A DNA stretch of 64,000 nucleotides, taken from contig CM060704.1 in assembly GCA_030686995.1 (NCBI GenBank), positions 168,956,218 to 169,020,217 of the forward strand. Reading direction: 5' to 3'. The notes beneath the pieces were generated by a model, which worked only from the letters and a program-made list of their open reading frames with translations, was not told where the DNA came from and did no database searches. The stretch is from Artemisia argyi (taxonomy: Eukaryota; Streptophyta; Magnoliopsida; Asterales; Asteraceae). The position numbers and the translations under genes are program-made. This document shows, in pieces, positions 22,945-34,133 of the stretch. How positions within the stretch are numbered: the stretch's first letter is position 1; each line of letters opens with the position of its first letter.

Positions 22945-23139
22945 TCTTTTTATTCAAACCACCAAACCTAAAAAAGATTTATACTGTTTATCTAAAATCA
23001 CCCAATAAACAAAATCCAGAAAGGAATTTGGCAAATATTGAGTAAAAATAGTAGATTTATTTTCTTGATTTAAAAAGGTATATGTGAAAAAACTGTGTTT
23101 TTAGTGCGTGTTGCTAAATACGGGTGAAGAGAAAGAGGC

Positions 23140-23608
23140 GTTTTCCACAAATGGCGAATTTTTTTAGTTTGTCGAATTCTTTTAGACTTTGACTAACTTT
23201 GAGCTAAGAGAAATGATAAATCGTCCTATTTATCCTCCTACTCACATGATAGTGTCAGAACAACTGGTTTGATGCAAAGAGAGAATGAGTGGAAACAAGT
23301 TAGAAAAACCCATAATATTATTGCAAAAATCCTAAATCCTCCTACTAAATCATCCTACAGATCCTCCTACTCACAAGATAACAAGTGTCAGAACCGACGG
23401 TTTTAACGCAGAGAGAGAATGAGCAGAGAAAAACTATTTAATATTATTGTGTGTGTAGGAGGATTTGTAGAATGATTTAGTAAGAGGATCAAAGGCCATA
23501 TTATTTTGTGTGTCGGAGGATATTATAGGAGGCTTTAGCAATGCTCGTGAGTTAAAGCTATAGAATTCCGGCGTATTAACGGTTATTTTTGTTCGGTTTG
23601 AGTGCTAT
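23140..23608. other. MADS upstream region, no gene
   Basis: The stretch contains a duplicated block (CCTCCTACT... ACAAGATAACAAGTGTCAGAAC type) near 23,225-23,300 and 23,335-23,420, partly inverted at 23,450-23,540. This suggests a small foldback element. No coding sequence was seen. Confidence 0.4.
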
Positions 23609-24480
23609 TTAGGGATGGCAAAAGTACCCGAAACCGATGGAGAAAACCGAAACCCGAACCGGTTGGGTCGGGTTCGAATGCGGGTTGGCGGGTTTGGATA
23701 CGGGTTTGGGTATTCATATGTTTTTTTAGTCGGGTACGGGTTTTAGTAATACCCGCCCGATTTCCACAGCTACTTCAGGTACTAACGATGCAAAACGCCA
23801 GGGACTAACGATGCAACACATAGAGAATTTTAGGGACTTTTTACGTAAAAAAACATATTATTTCCAGATTTTTGTCTTAAAAAGGTACACGGACTTGAGA
23901 TGGTTCCGCCAAATACCATTTTTATATTTTGTACCTAACGAATTTACAAAAATGGTCCTTCCGGTTAGCTGTAAATAACACCGTTAGTCCCCCGATAGCG
24001 ATCTTTTGCAAATTTAGTCCTTAATAATTTTTTTTCCCGATCGTTTTATTTCGATTTTAGATTAGACACAACATTCTCGCTGCAACGCTCGGGTGCCCTC
24101 ACTCGTTTATACTATATATATAATTTCTTTCATTATATTTATATACTAAATATTTCTATCATCTAACATATCTAGATATTGTTCATGAATCAATCGAAAT
24201 CGTTAATCGCTTTATACGATATTCATATCCTTTAACTTTAAAACAAATTGAATATATTATGGTGTGTTGATTTGTTATGTCGGTGGGTTTTAGTGTGACT
24301 TTATTTTCATATCTTCCATGTTGCGGATGCCCGATACCCATAGGGAAACAGAAAAACCGATGGGTAATATTAACCAGGTACGCAATGGATAATGGGGCGG
24401 GTACGGGTCTAGGTACTATATATTTTTTATTATTTTATACTACGTATATATACTATGTATATATATATATATTGAAAAAG
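23609..24480. mobile_element. Probable hAT-like repeat remnants
   Basis: The left part starts TTTAGGGATGGCAAAAGTACCCG and is rich in CGGGT/ACCCG. A second GC-rich block with GATGCCCGATACCC and GGGGCGGGTACGGG lies at 24,320-24,420. They may be two halves of one element split by a later insertion. Both are in copy B (53,833-54,700). The open frames here are not genes. Confidence 0.4.
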
Positions 24481-24695
24481 GTTAAATTTATTAGTTAACC
24501 AATAGTACTTTTAAAATTTATTTAACAAAACATAGTAGTTTTGTGTATGTTCCTAATAAATGCCAAGTTTCTTTTGTTTGCTCTCTCTTATGAAATTGAA
24601 AGGCAACTTTAAGATAACGAAAAAGATTTAATTTTACGCTTCTACTTTTTATCTAGTTCAAAATCAAATATTTATGTTTACCTTTTCCAATATCC

Positions 24696-24990
24696 ACATA
24701 AGTTGTAGATTGGCGGGAACATTCTGACCCCGGGTGCCTTTTGACACCAGCCATTGTCCACCACAAGGAATGGCTCAGGGAAACTCTCCTGGCCTAGTGC
24801 GTCACCAACTGGAGTGAACCGAGACTCTCGGACTCTTGAGCTCTTATCCACAAAGTCTATCCAGTGATCCCATAGGTTTTGCGGAGGTGGGTACCTGTCT
24901 TGAATCAAAGTGCCAGGGATGGGATTCGTACCCGAGTCACTTGACTCAAGAATGAATGCCCCACCCACTGGATCAATGCCCAATGATTAA
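24696..24990 (-). mobile_element. tRNA-derived SINE (copy A)
   Basis: On the minus strand the element has a Pol III A-box-like GATCCAGTGGG (24,964-24,974) and a B-box-like GGTACGAATCCC (24,922-24,933) about 30-40 bp apart. The remaining body of about 200 bp is more GC-rich than its surroundings. The copy B counterpart is 57,712-58,002, where the LTR element has inserted at its 3' edge. Confidence 0.7.
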
Positions 24991-25109
24991 TTTCACTCTG
25001 AACTTATATAAGTTACATATATCGGATCTGACTTTTGTACACGAAGCATCTTTCCAACTTTCTCTAAGAGGTACATATTGATGATTGTTTTTCTTCAGAA
25101 ATTTGCATA

Positions 25110-25485
25110 ACCCCAGGCCAAAACTCAGATACAATATCTGACAAAACTCTGTTTGAAACAGAACAAACAGAAGAACTAATTCACAATGCAAAAAGTCTTT
25201 CATGACTTTTTGCATTTAATGCATATCACAAGCATCAAAGCATCAAGAATTAGGATAACCTTTTATGCAACATTACCATCTAGCTGCATTTCCATTCACC
25301 TCCCCTCCATGACCACTCAACCAGCATCCACAGTGATCAAACAAGGGAGATGTATGGCATCACTAGACACCCATAACCCTTCCAATCAAGAGCTATACCA
25401 AGTAATCTACATTTCCCACCCATCATATACTGCCCACCCAAACCATACTATGATTGTCCTATATCGTGGTACATTCTTATGAGAA
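25110..25485. other. Start of spacer; hairpin, no gene
   Basis: This is the first sequence after the duplication breakpoint. A perfect 12-bp hairpin (ATGCAAAAAGTC, 6-base loop) lies at 25,186-25,215. The open frame at 25,186-25,482 has no recognisable domain. Confidence 0.5.
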
Positions 25486-25488
25486 TGA

Positions 25489-26125
25489 TTAGCTATGTAA
25501 TCTTTGACTCCACCTGAACCAATATTTACAATAAATGGCAACAAAATAAATACTGGTATCATTTTATGAAATGTCGGTACGAAGTATGGTTTATGTTGAT
25601 ATACATAAAGGATTCGTTTAGGTCCATAACATAAACTGATAACCATTACAAACTTGCATTTGTTTCCCCTTTTTATACTCTTGTGTTACCTATAATTTTG
25701 ATAAATTATATTTTGTCTCGTATGTTAAGTTTAATGCTTAAGATGATTTTACAGAACAACGTGACACTTATAACCTATGTATCTTTGATTCCACCTATAC
25801 CCAATCTTCGCAATTAATGTCTTCCGGCATAGTAATGATTATTTTTGTTCGGTTGGAGTGCAATTAGTTTAGAAACACGTGTACACTTACGTATATACAA
25901 TGTAATCTATTCTCCAAAAGGTGAAGAACGGTGGATACCTATGTAATCTTTGATTTGATTCCACCTAAACCGATATCTGCAATTAATGTCTCTCTCTTTT
26001 TTCTTTTTTTAACTTATTTGCAATTAATTTCAAAAAAAATATAAATACTATACAGTGTCATTTTGTGAAGTGTGGGTACGAAGTATGGTTTATGTTCAAT
26101 TTGGCAAAGGTTTGATTTAGGCTAG
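25489..26125 (+). repeat. Locally duplicated block with dispersed-repeat copy
   Basis: The segment around 25,489-25,630 (CTATGTAATCTTTGACTCCACC, then GGTACGAAGTATGGTTTATG) recurs at about 25,940-26,125. Bases 25,813-26,065 also match 62,850-63,060 on the opposite strand and part of 4,920-5,120. Confidence 0.6.
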
Positions 26126-26309
26126 ACACAATGGTGAGTAGTGGTGACCTTCCACGACCCTGCCACATCATCTTTCAATGTTTTTTTGTTTTTATTTTTT
26201 ATTTTTTTTAAAATGTTTTAAACAGCATATTTAAACTTCATTAATAATAAAAATATTATAAATCCTTTTATATATTAAAACATAATCTCAAGTGGGGACT
26301 TTCGTATTT

Positions 26310-26310
<1 letters not shown>

Positions 26311-26348
<38 letters not shown>
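26311..26348. repeat. Poly(A) tract
   Basis: An uninterrupted run of about 38 A residues. The flanks are AT-rich and no retroposon body was recognised. Confidence 0.9.
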
Positions 26349-26351
<3 letters not shown>

Positions 26352-26659
26352 TTATTAGATACATATTTTAATTATTATTTTTTTTGAGAAGATGCAACTA
26401 ATAATTTGATTAAACTTTTTAAATGATTATCTTTAATAATAAAAAACTATAATTAAAAATCATAAATCAAACAAAACAAAAATTTAATTATTTGTTTTTT
26501 AATTAAAAAACAATAATATATCATTCATTTTTTTTTTTAATTTTTTTAAATCCGCGCGTGCGCGGGCACTATAAGTGTTAATCTGCTTATTAATAGTGCT
26601 TATTTGCTTTAAACATTAACATGTGCCAATCTGCTTATATTAAATGCTGATTTCCCCAA

Positions 26660-26901
26660 TAATGGGCTTGTGGTCTAGTGGTGAAGGCTTAAGTAGTTAA
26701 GCGAACCCAAGTGAGAGTAGTACCGGTTTGGGTGACCGACCGGGAAGTCCTCACTTGGGAACGACAAGCTCTAATGATATCAGGCGAATCGGGAATAGGA
26801 GTTAAGGGTTATCCCCTAAGGAGAGGCTCGGGGTTGGTATCTCTGCCGAGGATGCGACACTAACTCTAGCCAACAACATCTAACAACTCCCGCCTTTATA
26901 A
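26660..26901 (+). mobile_element. SINE with 18-bp target duplication
   Basis: The element is 242 bp, starts TAATGGGCTTGTGGTCTAGTGG and contains an A-box-like TGGTCTAGTGG. The B box is poorly conserved. It is flanked by AAATGCTGATTTCCCCAA at 26,642-26,659 and 26,902-26,919, a perfect 18-bp TSD typical of LINE-mobilised SINEs. It ends TTTATAA rather than in a long poly(A). Its 3' part is related to the inverted fragment at 27,778-27,856. Confidence 0.85.
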
Positions 26902-27132
26902 AAATGCTGATTTCCCCAAAAATAAATACAAACAAATAGTTTTCAAATGAGTGTCTGGTCTACTTATCTTCCAAAAACAAGGCAATTAAGCAGACACTAC
27001 TAAATTAACCAAAAGCAATATCTAAACATTGAAAATTGTGTAACTGTTGGTAGGTTCTTTTCCTCATAATTTTCAAGAGAAGAATATTAAATAGTCATAG
27101 CCTTGGCTCCATCACACACATTAGTCATTAAT

Positions 27133-27133
<1 letters not shown>

Positions 27134-27177
<44 letters not shown>

Positions 27178-27666
27178 TGAGATCAAATGAAAACTTTCTT
27201 AAAGTTGTAAAAATGAGAACCAACCAAAATCTCATAAATGACACTCAACTTAAAAGAAAATAAAAACATAATTAATTAAGTACAACTAAAACTGTTAAAG
27301 ATTAGATGGGTTTTCTTATGAAAATTGACGTAAACTAGGTGATACACTTTGATTCAACGTGTAATGTGTGTCAAGGTTGAGTATTGTGTATCAAGTTTTT
27401 AGTGGTTGTTGTGTATTAGGTGTATCAATTTATATATAAGAAATTAGTTTTTTGAGATTTTAATGTATATGTATCAAAATTTTAATTGTGTATCAGTAAT
27501 CCGTTTATCATGTATGAGTTGGTTATTAATCGATTTAATGTTAACTTGTATTAATATATAATATTTTGGTGCATCTTTGCTAAAATGGTTATGTATCAAT
27601 GTTTTAATGGTATTTCAGAATAGTTCTCATTTTTACAACTTTAAGAAAGTTCTCACATTAACCTTC

Positions 27667-27744
<78 letters not shown>
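27134..27744. mobile_element. Foldback element embedded in (TA)n, first
   Basis: About 497 bp of unique sequence (27,173-27,669) lies between (TA)n tracts at 27,134-27,172 and 27,670-27,744. A perfect 28-bp inverted repeat (27,193-27,220 and 27,623-27,650) lies near the ends. Elements that sit inside TA microsatellites are known in plants (micron-like). The class of this one was not determined. It encodes no transposase. Confidence 0.65.
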
Positions 27745-27746
<2 letters not shown>

Positions 27747-27777
27747 TTTTACAAATTAATTATATTTCATCATTTTT

Positions 27778-27853
27778 TTTTTGAACAGCTGGTTAGTTGT
27801 TGGCTCGAGTTAGTGCCGCATCCTCGGGCAGAGATACCAACCGCGAGTAAAGC

Positions 27854-27856
<3 letters not shown>
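27778..27856 (-). mobile_element. Retroposon 3' fragment with poly(A)
   Basis: On the minus strand the fragment includes GGTTGGTATCTCTGCC and ends AACTAACCAGCTGTTC followed by about 10 A residues (poly(T) at 27,772-27,781). It is related to the 3' part of the SINE at 26,660-26,901. A separate poly(A) tract of about 47 bases follows at 27,856-27,902. Confidence 0.6.
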
Positions 27857-27902
<46 letters not shown>

Positions 27903-27904
<2 letters not shown>

Positions 27905-28755
27905 TACCAAAAGAAGATTTAGGGTCACTCCTGTGCCCAAAAGGGAAGTAGATTCATTTCCTTTTCCCTTTACCTTTCCCCACTTTGAACCAAGCGGACC
28001 CTCAAAGTCTCTTGTATATCAACAAATCAGAACATCGTTTTGCATGTGTTTTTTTTTTAATAAAGTGAATTTTGCATGGATGAGAAGTCAGTTTAAGCAT
28101 GTCTGTATTACTTTTGACAATAAAGTTTGATATAAAATGACAATCATCCTGGCGAATGAGAAATTGGAAATCAGAAACCACTAAATTACCAATGGTCGCA
28201 TGGATCTTCGTACAAAAGTGAGTTCTCATATTATATGAAAGATTCGCACAAAAAAATATTATACTTAAAATCACTTTGAATTTTTGGTACTTAACTTTTT
28301 TATCCTTTAATTAAAGATATCAAAGTTACTTTTTTGTAATTTGACTTTTCAAAATCGATTACCAATCATAATTTAGCTGCTGTCTTTTAAATGACCAATT
28401 ATAACGATACATCATACCGATTAACCAATTCCACTGAAAATAATTGATAACATCTTTTGAAAAGTCGTAACTTAACTTATAAACTTTAAATGAGTAATGT
28501 GTTATACCGAAAGTACCATTAAAATTTTTAAATTCTTTTTTATATACCATTAATTAAAAATGATAACAGCATTTATCATTAATTTAAAGTTTAAGTATTA
28601 TTTAATTCTCAAAGTTTTATATTTTTCAATTTTTACCCATAAAATTTCTTTCTTGCAAGACTACAAATTAAAACCAAAGAAGAAGTCACACCAAAACTAC
28701 AAGTTTTCAAGTATAATTATTTGCCGCTATTAATCATCACTTTGCATGGGTATTC
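27903..28755. other. No gene seen
   Basis: This AT-rich DNA has no recognised coding sequence, element end or repeat. Confidence 0.5.
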
Positions 28756-28759
28756 GGCT

Positions 28760-28905
28760 TGTCATCATACGGCTGAGCATCGGTCCCAGACCGGACCGGA
28801 CAGACCAAGACCGAGACCGAATTAGCCCAAAAGCCGAGACCGAGGACCTGACCAAATATGGTTGGTCCGGTTCGGTCTCGGTCGGTCCGGTCTGTTGTCA
28901 TCATT
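28760..28905. repeat. GC-rich inverted repeat, possible hAT-type MITE
   Basis: CGGTCC/GGACCG and CCGAGACCGA/TCGGTCTCGG motifs form an imperfect palindrome of about 120 bp in an AT-rich setting. No target duplication was identified. Confidence 0.45.
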
Positions 28906-29223
28906 AAAATATAAAAAAATATACATATGTAATATTTGTAAAATATATTATGTAACTTTTTAATCTTTAGTTTTTTGTTATTGTCTAACGTGACTAAAAC
29001 AGTTTTTTTTTCCATTAAAAAAAAAGAAAAAAGAAAAAAGAAAAAAAAAACTATATTTAGAATACAATTGATACTATAAAGTAAAACAATTAATAAGAAA
29101 GACAAAAACTTTTCTCATGAGATGCTTTTGATAATATTAGGAGACTCACATTAATTATTAATTAAATTATTTAATTATCCATCAATGATTGTGTAATTAT
29201 TTTGGTGTATTTAGACACTCCCT

Positions 29224-29693
29224 TTAGTTATTATAAATAAAAAATACACATTGGAATTCGGGAGAGGGTAACTGCTATAAATGTAGTTATGAATCTATTG
29301 CCTATTTTAGTCTTACCTGACGTACTCGATCTTCATTTCTAATTCCTTTGAAAACAATATGTCTGCATCAGGTATATATTTGATTTAAAATTTATTTGAG
29401 AACAATTCAACATTTTAGTAGTTGTATTCTTATTTTTATTTTTATTTTATTTTTTTAGCAGGAAAACGTTCAAAGCGAAAGCCATCATCAAATGGAAAAG
29501 ATAAAGCACAACCATCGTGTGAGAATGAAGATTCATTCACGAATCTGGACAATTTGCAAGGTCAGGCGATAAATTGTATTCTTGAAGATATTCAACATGA
29601 TTGTGATATTGCTTCTGCTCTTCAATCCTAAGTCGCTGAATTGATGAAGTCAATATATATGAAAAATAAATATCTTCAAACACTTATTAAAAA
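29224..29693 (+). CDS. Small unrecognised gene, tandem copy 1
   Basis: A two-exon gene model: exon 1 at 29,359-29,371 (Met-Ser-Ala-Ser plus one base), a GT-AG intron, and exon 2 at 29,459-29,631, giving 61 aa. The acceptor is a TAGCAG (NAGNAG) pair, and either AG keeps the frame, so one Ala can be included or skipped. The protein has a basic N terminus (GKRSKRKP, NLS-like) and an amphipathic C-terminal helix (CILEDIQHDCDIASALQ). A TATAAATAA box lies 119 bases upstream of the ATG. The family is not recognised. The second copy begins about 615 bases downstream and encodes the same protein. This copy lacks the third exon seen there, so it may be a partial duplicate. Confidence 0.5.
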
Positions 29694-29842
29694 GGGATTT
29701 TTGCGTATATATCCTTCTGAAAATGCATAATTGCATATATATGTTTAAGCATGTTTTAATGCACAATGTTCTAGAAGGTTAAAAAAAACTACTAGTACCA
29801 CGTATATTTATTAAAATTACTACGTACAATTAGTACTCTATT

Positions 29843-30562
29843 TTTAGTTATTATAAATAAATACACATTGGAATTCGGGAGAGGGTAACTGCTATAAATG
29901 TAGTTATTAATCAATTGCCTATTAGTCTTATGTAACATATTCCATCTTCATTTCTAATTCCTTTGAAAACAATATGTCTGCATCAGGTATATATATTTGA
30001 TTTAAAATTTATTTGAGAACAATTCAACATTTTAGTAGTTGTATTCTTATTTTTATTTTTATTTTATTTTTTTAGCAGGAAAACGTTCAAAGCGAAAGCC
30101 ATCATCAAATGGAAAAGATAAAGCACAACCATCGTGTGAGAATGAAGATTCATTCACGAATCTGGACAATTTGCAAGGTCAGGCGATAAATTGTATTCTT
30201 GAAGATATTCAACATGATTGTGATATTGCTTCTGCTCTTCAATCCTAAGTCGCTGAATTGATGAAGTCAATATATATGAAAAATAAATATCTTCAAACAC
30301 TTATTAAAAATAAATAAATATTTTCGATCGATGTAATTTATATTTACTAATTTTCAACGAAAGTTATTTTATATGTTGGTTTAATGTATTATAGTATTTT
30401 TTTTTTAATGCAGAAAAGCTTGAAGTATGTAAAATCCTAAAGTTATTAATGGATGAAATTGTCAAAGACTGTAACATGGCTATGCAGCTTCAAAAACAAA
30501 GGATGCAAGTAATCAAGTCCATTGAAAGAAAAAAGAAATTGCTTCGAAAACTTTTTGAATGA
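29843..30562 (+). CDS. Small unrecognised gene, tandem copy 2, with possible alternative last exon
   Basis: Exon 1 is 29,974-29,986 and exon 2 is 30,076-30,248, giving the same 61-aa product as copy 1. A donor inside exon 2 (CAAG|GT, exon end 30,177) joins in phase to an acceptor AATGCAG at 30,413 and an exon at 30,414-30,562. That isoform would be 87 aa and end in a basic coiled-coil-like segment (QVIKSIERKKKLLRKLFE). The two alternative ends look related: ILEDIQHDCDIASALQ versus LMDEIVKDCNMAMQLQ share I, D, C, A, L and Q at equivalent positions. No family is recognised. Support for a real gene is the coherent splice phases and the identical duplicate. The splice choice is inferred. Confidence 0.5.
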
Positions 30563-30820
30563 TCAAGTGAATTACATGTTTTCCAGTCACCGTTAATGTA
30601 TTTGGCTTTTGTGTTGAATTCAGGTTTAGTGTTTATATTAAATTTCGTAAATCGTCCCTGTGGTTTAACTGACTTTGTCCCTCGAAAGATTTTTTCTCGG
30701 ATCCTCTCTCCGTGGTTTATAATTATACCCGTAACGGGTTTGGTCCCTCTGGCCAACTGTCGTTAGTTTTTTCCGTTAGCTAAGATTTTTTCTGTCCGTC
30801 CTCACATATAGAAAAAGAAA

Positions 30821-31619
<799 letters not shown>

Positions 31620-32442
31620 ATGCGTACTCCTAGTCCAACTGTCCAAGCAACACTCCCCAAACTGAGATCACCGGAGGTAACTCAATTGTTGTAATTATAT
31701 GACAGTTTTTACGACCACTTTTTGCTAGAAATGCCCCTGGGGCAAAAGTTAGAATAATACTTTGGTGTCGTCGGTAAATTACACTAAAAGCAGAACGACA
31801 ACGAGAGAAATCCCGATGACACATTGTCGTCGGTAAATTACACTAAACGCCAAAAAAATACTTGACCGAGAGCGACAAGCGTTGAATTTTTTGTTAACTA
31901 AAATCCTAACAACATTTCGTTGGTATTATATTCGTCAAATTTGACTTTCCAAACGACATTACAAATCGATAAACGTCCAACATTAAAGCGTACTAATTAC
32001 ATTACAAATCGATAAAAGTTCAAACATTAAAGCGAACGAATTACATCACAGATCGATAAAATTTTAAACATTAAAGCATACGAGTTACATTACAGATCCA
32101 GAATGTGCTTTGATGTATAAAAATCTTGGTTTTGGTTCGACCCACCAAGAGACGGGTGTATGAATAAAATTTTATTAAACAACTACAAAGATTTTCCATG
32201 TCACTTAACAGCTCACGGAGTATCGCATCCGACTGACATACGTGGTCGTGGTCGTCAGGATTCCTTGCCATTTCAAGTCTTGCCTCCAGCATCCTTACTC
32301 TTGTCTCTAGCACCTGTTTTTGTGATTCCAGCTTGTTTATCCTAAGATCTTTGGCATTACAATTTGAGCACTCTGTATAGGTGCAGATCCAGAACCTTGA
32401 GATCTTTGGCATTACAATTTGAGGCCTCCAATTTCGCTGCAA
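31620..32442 (-). pseudogene. Probable CACTA (En/Spm) transposon remnant
   Basis: Two copies of TGTCGTCGGTAAATTACACT (about 31,766 and 31,826) resemble subterminal repeats of plant CACTA elements. On the minus strand, about 32,205-32,380 encodes a coiled-coil segment (LESQKQVLETRVRMLEARLE) followed by CQSDAILRELLSDMENLC. This resembles the C-terminal ends of plant En/Spm-type transposase proteins. The frame has no transposase core, the expected stop after the motif is missing, and a second copy of a short block (GATCTTTGGCATTACAATTT) disrupts the 5' side. The family assignment is from memory and tentative. Confidence 0.5.
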
Positions 32443-32517
32443 ACGTGCAGTGAAATAAATATATTCACGTGTCGGACTCTCGTTAATCTGAAAACTAAAA
32501 AAAAAAAAAAAAAAAGC

Positions 32518-32519
<2 letters not shown>

Positions 32520-32600
<81 letters not shown>
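32520..32600. repeat. (AT)n microsatellite
   Basis: About 80 bp of AT repeats lie just left of the Stowaway-like MITE at the start of copy B. Open frames across it are artefacts of the repeat. Confidence 0.95.
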
Positions 32601-32605
<5 letters not shown>

Positions 32606-32629
32606 GCCGTGGCTTTAGGAACAGTACTA

Positions 32630-32880
32630 CTACCTCCATCCCATAATAATTGTCCACTTTGACTTTTTTGAGTCTTTCTTATTTATCTTTGACTATAAAT
32701 ATTTTTAGTTGTGTTATACAATACTTGATGATAAATATATGACTGTGTTAGGTTTTAAATGTATTTTTATTTATATAATTTTCATCAAGTATTATATAAC
32801 AAAAATAAAAACATTTATAGTCAAAGTTAAATATGGAAGACTGAAAATAGTCAAAGTAGACAATTAATATGGGACGGAGG
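32630..32880. mobile_element. Stowaway-like MITE, complete, at start of copy B
   Basis: The element is about 251 bp with ends CTACCTCCATCCC and GGGACGGAGG, close to the Stowaway consensus terminus. The two halves are inverted repeats over nearly the full length (GTCCACTTTGAC... and ...GTCAAAGTAGAC, GACTATAAAT and ATTTATAGTC). It is flanked by TA on the left, and the right end is slightly eroded. It spans or adjoins the left edge of duplicate B. Confidence 0.8.
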
Positions 32881-33608
32881 CCCAAACCCACCCTCCTATT
32901 ATACCCGGGTCCAAAAAATTACTTTTTCTCCTATCACATATTAGCACACCATCTCCGGTTTACCGGAGATCCATTGGAGCCAAAAAAACCAAACTCCGAC
33001 CCACTGTCAGATGGATCCGGGGCATCTATAGTGTTTTATGTGTGTTATGCTACAGGAATATCTACAGGACTCGGGGCTTTTTTAACAGATGTATAGTTTA
33101 TTCTAAGGTTTCTCTAGATCCTTCGCTTATAACTTTTTCTTTTGGGAGTTTTCTTCTCTGTGTAGATCATCTGGGTTTTTTACTGTTGCAGGATAAATTG
33201 TGATTGTAGGTTTGCATCTGTTACTTTCTTTGATTGGTTAGCCTTTTTGATGTTTTGGTTGTAGGATTCATGATTATAGGCTTTAAAAAACCATGATCAT
33301 ATGTGGTCAGTTAAGTTTAGTTTTTATAATGATTTTTGCCTACATAAATGAAAAATTAATGTGCTCATTTACCTTGGTTTTTTCGGGTTTTTATTTATTT
33401 ATTTTTTTTTTTGGGTAAAGGGGAGTAATCCTGCACCCTGGTAAATATATTAAGACCAAAACGTTTGAGTACAAATGGAATGTGGCTGAATACCACATTA
33501 ACCTCAAGCAAATACAGCTTGATAGACAACTAACCTAGAGCTTCTGACATGCCAAAAGCTCAAGACCACTCTAGAAACAAAATGAACCTAGACCAAAAAC
33601 AAATCAAG

Positions 33609-34133
33609 CTAACCAGCAGCATCATCCGTGAAAGAAGAACTTCCACCATAAGCAACATTAGGGAATAAATTAACTGATTCATCAAACATGTTATCAACAC
33701 AATCATCTTCACCATCTTCATCAGTAGCTAGAACATCATAAGGGTTGGATGTAGACACTTCACCCCCCTTAGAGGAGAGACCTTTAGACTTCAACTTAGA
33801 TGACGATGTAGGCACACTACTAGTAGCTACCTTTTTAGGTTCACTAGTAGTCTTCTTTGGCTCATACCTGATAGTCTGTTTGACAGAAGTACCAACAATA
33901 CCAGGCTGGCTTTTACCTTTTTTCTTCTTACGACTCACCTTATGGAAACCATCATAAGCAGGAGGAACCACATTTGAAGTAGTAACAACAGGGGGAGTAG
34001 TCACTTTTTTAGTACAATGTTCATAGATGTGCCCAAAAATCTTACATAAAGTGCACCTATGAGGCCTCCATTCATATTCAACCCGGATAGATTCTTTAGT
34101 AAAACCATATTCATATTCGTCACGACCGAGCAA
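33609..34133 (-). pseudogene. Zinc-knuckle retroelement protein fragment (copy B)
   Basis: The translation is identical to that at 860-1384: a C-x2-C-x4-H-x4-C knuckle near residues 27-40, a basic low-complexity linker and an acidic C terminus. It is truncated at the N terminus and has no accompanying polymerase. The lack of amino-acid change between the copies reflects the recent duplication rather than demonstrated constraint. Confidence 0.7.

Larger units (their letters stand above)
1..25109 (+). repeat. Segmental duplication, copy A
   Basis: The sequence matches 32,771-58,121 base for base over long stretches, in the same orientation and order. By eye, mismatches are about one per 100-300 bases plus small indels in homopolymers and AT tracts. 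The left end lies outside the window. The right breakpoint is sharp: both copies share the sequence up to the bases ATTTGCATA and are unrelated afterwards. Copy A has a private LTR element (16,938-19,458). Without it and its TSD, copy A is 22,583 bp long. Confidence 0.97.

Noticed and set aside
27577..27759. Open frames across (AT)n tracts (also 31,104-31,406, 32,412-32,657, 59,678-59,932 and 61,004-61,281)
   Set aside because: Alternating Tyr/Ile products of microsatellites. They have no coding features.
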